From DATLWN01 sp964422615 (GTDB lineage Bacteria > Pseudomonadota > Zetaproteobacteria > Mariprofundales > Mariprofundaceae): DNA of 7,115 nt. Both the position numbers and the translations under genes were made by a program. Under the pieces are notes generated by a model, which saw nothing but the letters and a program-made list of their open reading frames with translations, was not told the origin of the DNA and did not search any database. Location: positions 1 through 7,115 of the forward strand of contig CAYRBJ010000052.1 of the NCBI GenBank assembly GCA_964422615.1, read 5' to 3'. Shown here piece by piece: positions 1 to 6,216 of the stretch (its first letter is position 1; each line of letters begins with the position of its first letter).

Positions 1-600
1 CTTTGCCGCCGCGAAGGCCAGAAGCTGTTCCTGAAGGGCAGCAAATGTTATTCCGACAAGTGCGCCATCGAGCGCCGTCCGTATGCGCCGGGCATGCACG
101 GGCAGTCGCGCCGGTCCAAGATCTCGGACTACGGCCTGCAGCTGCGCGAAAAGCAGAAGGTCAAGCGTATCTACGGCCTGCAGGAAAAGCAGTTCCGCGA
201 GTACTATGAAGTGGCTTCCCGCACCCCGGGCGTGACCGGCCTGAACCTGCTGCACCTCTTGGAGTCGCGCCTGGACAATGTGGTCTACCGCATGGGCCTG
301 GCGACCTCCCGTGCCGAGTCCCGCCAGCTGATCCGCCACAAGCAGATCAAGGTGGACGGCCAGACCGTCACCATCCCTTCGTATCGCGTGAAGGTCGGGG
401 GCCGTGTGTCCCTGGTCGATGTTGCGAAGGAGCATCTGCGCATCAATGCCGCCGCCGAATTCGCCGGTTCACGCGGCACGGCCGAGTGGATCGATGTCGA
501 TCTGCCGACGCGCGAGGGCCTGTTCCGCGAACTGCCCGCCCGCGATCAGCTTGATCAGTCCATCAAGGAACAGCTCATCGTCGAGCTCTACTCGAAGTAA
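1..600 (+). CDS. rpsD: 30S ribosomal protein S4, zinc-binding (C+) type, 5' end missing
   Basis: S4 is a primary 16S rRNA-binding protein that starts assembly of the small subunit body; in E. coli it also represses its own operon. The reading frame is open from base 1, and the window shows 199 codons ending in VELYSK and TAA. Aligned by memory to Thermus S4, about 10 N-terminal residues are missing, giving about 209 aa, the normal family length. Visible blocks are SDYGLQLREKQK, the S4 RNA-binding domain beginning near LESRLDNVVYRMG (window residues about 87-99), and TSRAESRQLIRHKQI. Cysteines at window residues 2, 16 and 21 have the spacing of the zinc-ligand set of C+ S4 proteins; the fourth ligand would lie just upstream of the window. 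E. coli-type S4 lacks these ligands. The gene sits 19 nt before rpoA and is surely cotranscribed with it. An internal ATG at 94 is not the real start, because homology continues upstream of it. Confidence 0.97.
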   Translation, partial: LCRREGQKLFLKGSKCYSDKCAIERRPYAPGMHGQSRRSKISDYGLQLREKQKVKRIYGLQEKQFREYYEVASRTPGVTGLNLLHLLESRLDNVVYRMGLATSRAESRQLIRHKQIKVDGQTVTIPSYRVKVGGRVSLVDVAKEHLRINAAAEFAGSRGTAEWIDVDLPTREGLFRELPARDQLDQSIKEQLIVELYSK

Positions 601-619
601 TTAGCTGAAGGAATTCACC

Positions 620-1600
620 ATGAGTTTGATCAAACCACGTTCCATCCACGTCGAGGAGACCGTCCCGGGCCGGGCCGCGAAAATCACCTTCGAGCCGCTC
701 GAGCGTGGTTATGGCACGACCGTCGGCAACAGCCTGCGTCGCATGCTGCTGTCCTCGCTGAAGGGCTGTGCCGTCACCTCGGTGGCCTTCGATGGCGTGC
801 TGCACGAGTTCGACACCATCAAGGGTGTGCGCGAGGACGTGCTGGACATCATCCTGACCCTGAAGGAGATCGACATCCGCATGGGCAGCGACAAGCCGGT
901 GATGGTCAGCCTGGACGTCAAGGGTCCGGCCGTAGTGACCGCCGGCGACATCAAGTGCCCCGCCGGGGTGCAGGTGCTGAACACCGATCTGGTGCTGGCG
1001 CACCTGAACGAGGACGGGCACCTGAAGTTCCAGGCCACGGTCGAGAAGGGCCGCGGCTATGTGCCGGCCAACGAGCGCCAGGACCAGGAGCGGCCCGTGG
1101 GCTTCCTGCTCGTCGATGCCTCCTTCTCGCCGGTGCGCCGGGTGGCCACCCGCGTGGAGAACGCGCGCGTCAGCCAGAAGACCAACTACGACAAGCTGAT
1201 CATGGAGATCGAGACCAACGGCTCGCTGACCCCGGAAGAGGCGATCGGCGAGGCCGCCCGCATCCTGCAGGATCAGCTGGTGGTGTTCGCCGACTTCTCG
1301 GCCCTGGAATCGGAGGCGACGGGTGAGGCCGCGTCCACGGATCTGGACGAGTTGCTGGCGCAGCCGATCGACCACCTCGACCTGTCGGTGCGCTCGATGA
1401 ACTGCCTGAAGAGCGACGACATCTTCCGCATCGGCGATCTGGTGCAGCGCACCGAGCAGCAGATGCTGCGCACGCCGAATTTCGGTCGCAAGTCGCTGAA
1501 CGAGATCAAGGAAGTGCTGGAGAAGATGGGCCTGCAGCTGGGCATGAAGCTGGAGAACTGGCCGCCGCAGGATCACCTGTCCAATCTGGCGGAATCCTGA
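620..1600 (+). CDS. rpoA: DNA-directed RNA polymerase subunit alpha
   Basis: The alpha subunit dimerises to scaffold RNA polymerase assembly; its C-terminal domain binds UP-element DNA and activators. The protein has 326 aa, close to the usual 325-335. The N-terminal domain (about 1-228) contains EPLERGYGTTVGNSLRR, VLHEFDTIKGVREDV and GRGYVPA. A linker of about 15-20 residues rich in Ala, Ser and Glu leads to the C-terminal domain (about 243-326). The DNA-contacting residues of E. coli alpha-CTD are kept with an offset of 7: R258 (R265), N261 (N268), C262 (C269), G289 (G296), K291 (K298), S292 (S299) and E295 (E302). The protein ends with the conserved LENWPP followed by a short tail. The ATG is supported by GAAGGA at 607-612, 7 nt upstream. 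The product begins about 7 residues later than E. coli RpoA. It lies between rpsD and rplQ, the standard position. Nothing suggests a defect. Confidence 0.99.
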   Translation: MSLIKPRSIHVEETVPGRAAKITFEPLERGYGTTVGNSLRRMLLSSLKGCAVTSVAFDGVLHEFDTIKGVREDVLDIILTLKEIDIRMGSDKPVMVSLDVKGPAVVTAGDIKCPAGVQVLNTDLVLAHLNEDGHLKFQATVEKGRGYVPANERQDQERPVGFLLVDASFSPVRRVATRVENARVSQKTNYDKLIMEIETNGSLTPEEAIGEAARILQDQLVVFADFSALESEATGEAASTDLDELLAQPIDHLDLSVRSMNCLKSDDIFRIGDLVQRTEQQMLRTPNFGRKSLNEIKEVLEKMGLQLGMKLENWPPQDHLSNLAES

Positions 1601-1623
1601 GAATTCTGACGAGGTAATGCACG

Positions 1624-2136
1624 ATGAGACATCGTAACCATTCCGGACGCCTGGGTGTCGATTTCGGGCATCGCCGGGCCATGCTGGCCAATCTGGCCAC
1701 TGCGCTGTTGACGCACGGCCGTATCGAGACGACGCAGGCCAAGGCTCGCGCCGTACGACCCTATGTCGAGAAGCTGATCACCCTGGGCAAGCGCGGTGAC
1801 GTGCATGCCCGCCGCCAGGCCCTGAGTGCGCTGCGCCAGCGCCAGATCGTTGATCGTCTGTTCAACGATGTTGCCGCGACCTACAGCGGCCGTCCCGGTG
1901 GCTATACGCGCATGGTCAAGACCGGTTTCCGTGCCGGCGATGCAGCGCCGATGGCGGTGGTGGAGCTGGTTGAGGCCGGTTTCGAGGCTAAGCCGGCCAA
2001 GGCTGCCAAACCGGCTGCCAAGGCAAAGGCCGACAAGGCTGAGCCGGCCGTCGAGGCCGCGGCCACCGAGGCCTCTTCCGAGGCTGACGCTGCTGCGGAT
2101 GACGCCGCTGAAGAGAGCAAGGGCGAAGACAAGTAA
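1624..2136 (+). CDS. rplQ: 50S ribosomal protein L17 with long acidic/alanine-rich tail
   Basis: L17 is a large-subunit protein near the polypeptide exit tunnel. The start MRHR, the GHRRAML block, the IETT..KA segment, LITLGK and the C-terminal GGYTRMVKTGFRAGDAAPMAVVEL (read as two adjoining blocks) identify the family. The core ends near residue 120. Residues 121-170 form a low-complexity tail made almost only of Ala, Lys, Glu, Asp, Pro and Ser: Lys/Ala-rich first (121-139), then Ala/Glu/Asp-rich (140-170). E. coli L17 is 127 aa, so this protein of 170 aa is about 40 residues longer. Such tails occur in L17 of various bacteria and are probably disordered. The ATG is preceded by GAGGT at 1611-1615. 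The gene is 23 nt after rpoA and is the last of the operon, followed by a strong terminator. Confidence 0.98.
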   Translation: MRHRNHSGRLGVDFGHRRAMLANLATALLTHGRIETTQAKARAVRPYVEKLITLGKRGDVHARRQALSALRQRQIVDRLFNDVAATYSGRPGGYTRMVKTGFRAGDAAPMAVVELVEAGFEAKPAKAAKPAAKAKADKAEPAVEAAATEASSEADAAADDAAEESKGEDK

Positions 2137-2157
2137 GTCGACCCCGGTCACGAATGT

Positions 2158-2186
2158 AAAGGCCCCGCAATGCGGGGCCTTTTTTT
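2158..2186 (+). terminator. Rho-independent terminator of the rpsD-rpoA-rplQ operon
   Basis: A perfect 8-bp stem, GGCCCCGC (2161-2168) and GCGGGGCC (2172-2179), has a 3-nt loop AAT and is followed by seven T (2180-2186). Three A before the stem can pair with the first T's. It starts 21 nt after the rplQ stop. On the minus strand the same stem is followed by only TTT, so it may weakly stop leftward transcripts from the nadB unit too. Confidence 0.95.
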
Positions 2187-2225
2187 GCCCTGTCGCCTTG
2201 ACCATGCCTACCCGTGCCAAACAGC

Positions 2226-2239
2226 CCGGCCTTCGCCGG
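2226..2239 (-). terminator. Weak candidate hairpin after the acylphosphatase gene
   Basis: The stem CCGGC (2226-2230) and GCCGG (2235-2239) has a 4-nt loop. Read on the minus strand it lies about 40 nt after the acylphosphatase stop and is followed by GCTGTTT, a poor T-tract. It could end the leftward nadB-acyP transcript, perhaps with the bidirectional stem at 2161-2179. The rest of the convergent gap 2187-2276 shows nothing recognisable. Confidence 0.3.
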
Positions 2240-2276
2240 CGTGGCGAATTCATCCGTTCGGCTCCCCGCGCCCCGT

Positions 2277-2555
2277 TCAGCTCAGCACGTTGAAACCCTG
2301 CACATCCTGCGGGGGATCGATCCGGCGCCGCTGCACGTCCGTGACACGCGCCAGCGGCGGTCCCCGGTACAGGTTCTCCAGCATCTTATCCAGCATCGAT
2401 GGCGTACCGACGAGGAAGGCCTCGACCCGCCCGTCCGGCAGGTTGCGCACCCAGCCCCGAATCTGCAGCCGCCTGGCCTCGCTGAGGGCCCACATGCGGA
2501 ATCCGACCCCTTGCACACGGCCGGAGACCTGCACGATGCAGGCCCGATCATTCAC
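2277..2555 (-). CDS. acyP: Acylphosphatase
   Basis: Acylphosphatase hydrolyses acyl phosphates such as acetyl phosphate, carbamoyl phosphate and 1,3-bisphosphoglycerate to the carboxylate and phosphate; it is a small soluble cytoplasmic enzyme. Starting at GTG 2555 the product has 92 aa, the normal size for the family. The signature GRVQGVGFR is at residues 12-20 with the phosphate-binding Arg at 20, and the second signature GWVRNLPDGRVEA is at 34-46 with the catalytic Asn at 38. Both active-site residues are thus present. The GTG overlaps the nadB TGA (GTGA, 4 nt), and GGAAG lies just upstream inside nadB, which points to translational coupling. A longer in-frame start at 2663 lies deep in nadB and adds residues outside the family; I reject it. 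A metabolic link to NadB is not known to me. Confidence 0.93.
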   Translation of the reverse strand: MNDRACIVQVSGRVQGVGFRMWALSEARRLQIRGWVRNLPDGRVEAFLVGTPSMLDKMLENLYRGPPLARVTDVQRRRIDPPQDVQGFNVLS

Positions 2556-4150
2556 GCTTCTTCCGCCCCGGGGGTCAGGATGGTATCGGTGGCCGCAGGC
2601 AGGGTCTCGGGATAATCCGTCGAATAGTGCAGACCGCGCGACTCCCGGCGCCGCTGGGCGCAACGCACGATCAGTTCGGCCACGATCGACAGGTTGCGCA
2701 GTTCGATCAGTTCCTGGCTGACGGGGTGCTGCCAGTAATAGGCCATGATCTCCTCCTGGATCAGATGCAGGCGGCGCTGGGCGCGGCGCAGGCGTTCGTT
2801 GGAGCGCACGATGCCGACATAGTTGGACATGGTGGCACGGATCTCATCCCAGTTGTGTTTGATCGGTACGCGCTCGAATTCCGGACGGATGCCGCTGGTA
2901 TCCCACAGGGGGACCTTGCGGCGCACCGGCAGGTTACCACCCGCCAGCACGCGGGCGGCGCATTTCTCCGCCATCACCAGGCATTCGAGCAGCGAATTGC
3001 TGGCCAGGCGGTTGGCCCCGTGCAGGCCGGTACATGCGGACTCGCCGATGACGTACAGATGGGGGATGCTGGTGGTACCGTCGATACCGGTGCGGATGCC
3101 ACCGCACATGTAATGCGCGGCCGGCACGACGGGGATCAGCTCATTGCTCATGTCGATGCCGACATCGAGCAGACGCTGGTTGGTATTGACGAACTGGTGG
3201 CGAATCTTGTCTTCGCCGATGGAGCGGGCGTCCAGGAACATGCAGTCCGAGCCGGATTTCTTCATTTCATGGTCGATGGCACGTGCCACCACATCACGCG
3301 GGGCCAGTTCTCCCGCTTCATGGTAGTCGAAGCAAAAGCGGCGGCCACCGCGGTCCACGAGCAGCGCGCCTTCCCCCCTGAGGGCCTCGGTCAGCATCAT
3401 CGTCGATCCCTGGGGATTGTACAGGCATGTGGGATGGAACTGCATGAATTCCATGTTCATCGCCTCGCAGCCGGCCCGCCATGCCATGGCGATGCCGTCA
3501 CCGGTGGCGGCATGCGGGTTGGTGGTGACCGTATACACCTTGCCGACACCGCCTGTGGCCAGAATGGTGTGCGAGGCTGTGATGGTTTTGATCTGGCCGC
3601 TTGGAGCGAGGACATAGGCACCGATACAGGTGTTGCGCTGCGGTCCTTCGCCGAGCCGCGCCGAGGTGATCAAGTCGACCGCCACATGCTGTTGCAGGTG
3701 GCGGACGTTCGCATGGTTGTCGGCATGCTGCAGTAGCGTTTGCACGATGGCCTTGCCCGTTGCGTCCTGCACATGGGCGATGCGCCGATGGCTGTGCACC
3801 GCTTCACGCGTCAGGTCCAGGGATGCATCAAGCGTGTCGAACGGGGTGCCGAAGGCCAGCAGCTCCTCAATGATGGTGCGCCCCATGCCGATCACCTGGC
3901 GCACGACATCCTCGTGGCACAGGCCGGCCCCGGCCGCCAGTGTGTCGGTCACGTGCGATTCGACAGAGTCCCTTTCATCCATCACGGCGGCGATGCCGCC
4001 CTGGGAGTAATAGGTGTTCGAATCCGCGGGGCCTCCCTTGTTGATCAGGACGACCTTGCCATGGGGGGCGAGCTTCATGGCGGTCAGCAGCCCGGCGGCA
4101 CCGCTGCCGATGATCAGGAAATCACAATGCTCGTGCGGTTGGTTTGCCAA
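2552..4150 (-). CDS. nadB: L-aspartate oxidase
   Basis: NadB is the FAD enzyme that oxidises L-aspartate to iminoaspartate, which NadA condenses with dihydroxyacetone phosphate to quinolinate in de novo NAD synthesis. From the TTG at 4150 the protein has 532 aa (E. coli about 540). The dinucleotide-binding motif GSGAAG is at residues 15-20, and SQGGIAAV at 49-56. Residues matching the E. coli active site keep a constant offset of 5: H239 in QFHPT (H244), R285 in APRD (R290), H346 in PAAHYMCGG (H351) and R381 in HGANRLAS (R386). The C-terminal helical domain contains HNWDEIR and the end SRGLHYSTDYPE. I chose TTG because homology begins at once (MANQPHEHCDFLIIGSG) and AAGGGA lies 6 nt upstream; the ATG at 4264 would overlap rseC and add 38 residues unlike the family. 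It is divergent from rseC and coupled to the acylphosphatase gene downstream. Confidence 0.97.
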   Translation of the reverse strand: MANQPHEHCDFLIIGSGAAGLLTAMKLAPHGKVVLINKGGPADSNTYYSQGGIAAVMDERDSVESHVTDTLAAGAGLCHEDVVRQVIGMGRTIIEELLAFGTPFDTLDASLDLTREAVHSHRRIAHVQDATGKAIVQTLLQHADNHANVRHLQQHVAVDLITSARLGEGPQRNTCIGAYVLAPSGQIKTITASHTILATGGVGKVYTVTTNPHAATGDGIAMAWRAGCEAMNMEFMQFHPTCLYNPQGSTMMLTEALRGEGALLVDRGGRRFCFDYHEAGELAPRDVVARAIDHEMKKSGSDCMFLDARSIGEDKIRHQFVNTNQRLLDVGIDMSNELIPVVPAAHYMCGGIRTGIDGTTSIPHLYVIGESACTGLHGANRLASNSLLECLVMAEKCAARVLAGGNLPVRRKVPLWDTSGIRPEFERVPIKHNWDEIRATMSNYVGIVRSNERLRRAQRRLHLIQEEIMAYYWQHPVSQELIELRNLSIVAELIVRCAQRRRESRGLHYSTDYPETLPAATDTILTPGAEEA

Positions 4151-4156
4151 TGCGGA

Positions 4157-4162
4157 TCCCTT
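4157..4162 (-). promoter_or_regulatory. Ribosome binding site that fixes the nadB TTG start
   Basis: On the minus strand AAGGGA is followed by a 6-nt spacer and TTG at 4150-4148. No ATG or GTG stands at a fitting distance, so this site decides the start. Confidence 0.7.
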
Positions 4163-4173
4163 ATCGCTTGATG

Positions 4174-4201
4174 GCGACAGCCTAGCATGTTGTGGTATGA
4201 T
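4174..4201 (+). promoter_or_regulatory. Candidate sigma-70 extended -10 promoter for rseC
   Basis: The divergent gap holds TATGAT at 4196-4201 (5 of 6 to TATAAT), preceded by TG at 4193-4194, giving the extended -10 form TGnTATGAT. A partial -35, GCGACA (4174-4179, 4 of 6 to TTGACA), is 16 nt upstream. Transcription would begin near 4208, leaving a leader of about 48 nt. No good sigma-E type element (GGAACTT with TCTGA-like -10) was seen in this gap. No clear promoter for nadB was found on the other strand. Confidence 0.5.
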
Positions 4202-4212
4202 CGCTAACGATC
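4199..4212. repeat. Small inverted repeat over the expected rseC transcription start
   Basis: GATCG (4199-4203) and CGATC (4208-4212) are perfect arms around CTAA. The repeat overlaps the end of the candidate -10 box and the expected start point, where an operator could sit. With only 5 bp per arm it may be chance. Confidence 0.3.
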
Positions 4213-4255
4213 CGTGCCGGAAGCGGGCGGGTCGGGCAAGGAGTGAGGCGTCGAG

Positions 4256-4717
4256 ATGCAGCAAACCGTGGTGGTCCAGTCCGTCGATGGGGATGAGGCA
4301 TGGGTGCTGGGGGTGCGGGAATCCTCCTGCAGTTCCTGTGCCGGCAAGGCCTCATGCGCAACGCTGGGTTCGTGGAATACGAAACCGGTGGAAATGCGCG
4401 TGCGCAATCCGCTGGGGGCCTCGATCGGCGACGAGGTGGTGGTGGAGGTGCCGGATCGCTTTGTATTGCAGGCCACATGGCGGCTGTATGGGCGGCCGAT
4501 GGTGATTTTCCTGCTGATCGGCTTGTTGTGCCGGCAACTGGCTCTGGCTGCAGGCATCCATGCCGCGGATGCCCTGGCGGCGTGTGGTGGCATCGCAAGC
4601 ATGGCGGCCTATTACCTGCTCGGGCGCCGACGCTGGCTTCGCCCACCGGATGGGGATGCCGCGGGTGCGTGGGAGCCGAGTATTGTGAGCGTGAACCATC
4701 ACGGAAAGCGGGGATGA
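4256..4717 (+). CDS. rseC: RseC/MucC family membrane protein
   Basis: RseC (MucC) is an inner-membrane protein encoded at the end of sigma-E operons. In E. coli it modestly affects sigma-E activity and takes part in reducing SoxR. The product has 153 aa (E. coli 159). The N-terminal domain carries the family cysteine cluster CSSCAGKASC, with Cys at 25, 28 and 34, matching the CSSC...C pattern of E. coli. Two membrane segments follow at about 82-100 and 104-122, then a basic stretch (GRRRW) and WEPSIVSV near the end, resembling WQPIILSV of E. coli RseC. AAGGAG at 4238-4243 and GAGG at 4245-4248 precede the ATG. No sigma factor, anti-sigma factor or RseB gene lies upstream: the next gene is divergent nadB. 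degP follows after 91 nt. The family call is firm; the function without adjacent rpoE-rseA is inferred. Confidence 0.92.
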   Translation: MQQTVVVQSVDGDEAWVLGVRESSCSSCAGKASCATLGSWNTKPVEMRVRNPLGASIGDEVVVEVPDRFVLQATWRLYGRPMVIFLLIGLLCRQLALAAGIHAADALAACGGIASMAAYYLLGRRRWLRPPDGDAAGAWEPSIVSVNHHGKRG

Positions 4718-4731
4718 ATCCGGTCCCTCAG

Positions 4732-4771
4732 GGTGCAATTTTTCATCTTTTGTTCATGCACCGTGCTGAAC
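4732..4771. promoter_or_regulatory. AT-rich rseC-degP spacer with interleaved inverted repeats
   Basis: Positions 4731-4800 have 29 G or C of 70 (41%), clearly lower than the flanking genes. Two inverted repeats interleave here. GTTCA-T-GCAC (4752-4761) mirrors GTGC-TGAAC (4763-4771) around C4762, a near-palindrome with one unpaired T. GGTGCA (4732-4737) mirrors TGCACC (4757-4762) across 19 nt. No T-tract follows, so a terminator is unlikely; an operator or mRNA structure ahead of degP fits better. I found no strong -35/-10 pair: CATACT (4771-4776) is a weak -10. TGAACAT and TCAAA (4767-4773, 4786-4790) recall sigma-E elements, but their 12-nt spacing is too short. Confidence 0.4.
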
Positions 4772-4801
4772 ATACTGGCTCGACATCAAATAAAACACAG
4801 T

Positions 4802-4806
4802 AGGAG
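4802..4806 (+). promoter_or_regulatory. Ribosome binding site that questions the degP start
   Basis: AGGAG lies only 2 nt before the ATG at 4809 but 8 nt before the in-frame TTG at 4815. The usual spacing is about 5-9 nt, so initiation at TTG (two residues shorter) is possible. The mature protein would be the same after signal cleavage. Confidence 0.55.
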
Positions 4807-4808
4807 TC

Positions 4809-6215
4809 ATGGGTTTGAACCAACTAAAAGCCTTCCTCGCCATTGCACTTTTCCTCTTTACCGCTCAGACCGCATCTGCCCTTCCCAACAGTTTTGCCGA
4901 CCTGGCAGCCAAGGAATCCCCTTCGGTAGTGAATGTAAGCACGACCGAGATGGTACGGGCGCCGCAAATGATGCCGTCGCCCTTCGGACAAAACTCCCCC
5001 TTCAACGATTTTTTCCATCAGTTTTTCAATAACCGGCAGCCTCAGGAGCGCCATTCGCTCGGCTCCGGGTTCATCATTTCCAGTGACGGCTATATATTGA
5101 CCAATCACCACGTGATCGCGGGCGCGCAAAAGATCATGGTACGGCTGACCGACGGTAAATCATACAAGGCTAAGGTCATCGGCAAGGATACCAAGCTCGA
5201 CCTGGCACTGCTCAAGATCAATGCCAAAGGCCTGCATCCGGTGAAGCTCGGCGATTCCGATAAAAGCCGCGTCGGCGACTGGGTGATCGCCATCGGCAAT
5301 CCGTTCGGACTGGGTCAAACCGTGACCGCCGGCATCGTGTCCGCCAAGGGGCGCGTGATCGGCGAAGGGCCATATGATGACTTCATCCAGACGGATGCCG
5401 CCATCAACCCCGGAAATTCCGGTGGGCCGCTGTTTAATGTCAAAGGGCAGGTCATCGGCATCAACACCGCCATCTATACGCGCAGTGGCGGCAACAATGG
5501 CATCGGTTTCGCCATTCCGATCAACCTGGCCAAGGATGTCCTCAACCAGCTGCGCACGACCGGGCATGTGCGACGGGCGCTGCTGGGCGTCGGTATCACC
5601 AATATCGATGAGGACACCATGAAGGCGCTCGACCTGAAGAGCCAGAAGGGGGCGCTGGTGTCGCAGGTGCAGGCGGGATCGGCGGCCGACAAGGCCGGCA
5701 TCCGCCCCAGCGACGTGATCGTCATGTTCAATGGACATCCGATCCGCAAAGCCCATGACCTGCCCTTCCTTGTGGCCAGCAGTGCACCGGGATCGAAAGC
5801 GACGGTCGGCCTGATCCGCAACGGCAGGCCGTTAACGCTGACCGTAACCCTCGGGAAGATGCCGAGCGGGAATGCCAAACATGCCAGCACCCATAACGAG
5901 GGTGCCGGAAAGCCTCAACTGGGGATGGAACTGCAGAACCTGACCCCGGATATCCGCGAATCGCTGCACACACGGGTGAGGCATGGCGTCGTAGTCAAAG
6001 AGGTGATCCCCGGCATGCCAGCCGATCGGGCTGGTATCCAGCGGGGGGATGTGATCTATCGCGTCAACGGCAAGGATGTCGACAACATGAATGCCTTCCT
6101 GCGCATGGCCAAGCATTTCCATCCAGGCGATGCCCTGAGGATCATGCTCGACCGCAGCGGTGACCAGGTGTTTGCCCTGGTGGTGATCCCTCCGAAGGGA
6201 GGCAACGGCCAGTAA
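4809..6215 (+). CDS. degP: Periplasmic Do-family serine protease/chaperone (DegP/DegQ/MucD)
   Basis: Do proteases degrade or refold damaged periplasmic proteins as oligomeric cages. The protein has 468 aa, the usual length. A signal peptide spans 1-24 (basic start, hydrophobic AFLAIALFLF, cleavage likely after ASA). The trypsin-like domain (about 27-250) has the full triad: H101 in TNHHV, D131 in KLDLALL and S204 in NPGNSGGPL. Two PDZ domains follow, about 257-350 (LLGVGI...) and 370-462 (LGMELQ...), the second with the usual PADRAGIQRGDVI core. I see no cysteine in the protein, whereas E. coli DegP has a disulfide in its long LA loop; the loop region 48-80 is shorter here and rich in Pro, Phe, Gln and Asn, so MucD/DegQ is the closer type. 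It follows rseC as mucD follows mucC in Pseudomonas. ATG 4809 is kept, with TTG 4815 as alternative. The next gene starts 1 nt after the stop. Confidence 0.96.
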   Translation: MGLNQLKAFLAIALFLFTAQTASALPNSFADLAAKESPSVVNVSTTEMVRAPQMMPSPFGQNSPFNDFFHQFFNNRQPQERHSLGSGFIISSDGYILTNHHVIAGAQKIMVRLTDGKSYKAKVIGKDTKLDLALLKINAKGLHPVKLGDSDKSRVGDWVIAIGNPFGLGQTVTAGIVSAKGRVIGEGPYDDFIQTDAAINPGNSGGPLFNVKGQVIGINTAIYTRSGGNNGIGFAIPINLAKDVLNQLRTTGHVRRALLGVGITNIDEDTMKALDLKSQKGALVSQVQAGSAADKAGIRPSDVIVMFNGHPIRKAHDLPFLVASSAPGSKATVGLIRNGRPLTLTVTLGKMPSGNAKHASTHNEGAGKPQLGMELQNLTPDIRESLHTRVRHGVVVKEVIPGMPADRAGIQRGDVIYRVNGKDVDNMNAFLRMAKHFHPGDALRIMLDRSGDQVFALVVIPPKGGNGQ

Positions 6216-6216
6216 G

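Noticed and set aside
575..1576. A 333-codon open frame on the minus strand opposite rpoA
   Set aside because: It is the mirror of a GC-rich conserved gene, is rich in His, Gln, Leu and Arg, and shows no known motif; rpoA on the plus strand is certain.
1988..2253. Short minus-strand and alternate-frame open frames over the rplQ tail and terminator
   Set aside because: They arise from the repetitive GC-rich codons of the L17 tail, and some run through the terminator hairpin.
2627..3736. A 369-codon open frame on the plus strand opposite nadB
   Set aside because: Codon bias of nadB keeps the antisense frame open. The translation has no recognisable domain, and NadB is unambiguous.
4151..4264. 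A 38-residue N-terminal extension of NadB from ATG 4264
   Set aside because: It overlaps the rseC start, has no family similarity, and a TTG with a good ribosome site begins exactly where NadB homology starts.
4182..4738. Overlapping minus-strand open frames opposite rseC
   Set aside because: Low-complexity Pro/Arg/His-rich shadows of the rseC frame without ribosome sites or motifs.
4766..4790. A sigma-E promoter for degP (TGAACAT and TCAAA)
   Set aside because: The boxes are only 12 nt apart, whereas sigma-E promoters need about 15-16 nt, and the -35 box is imperfect.
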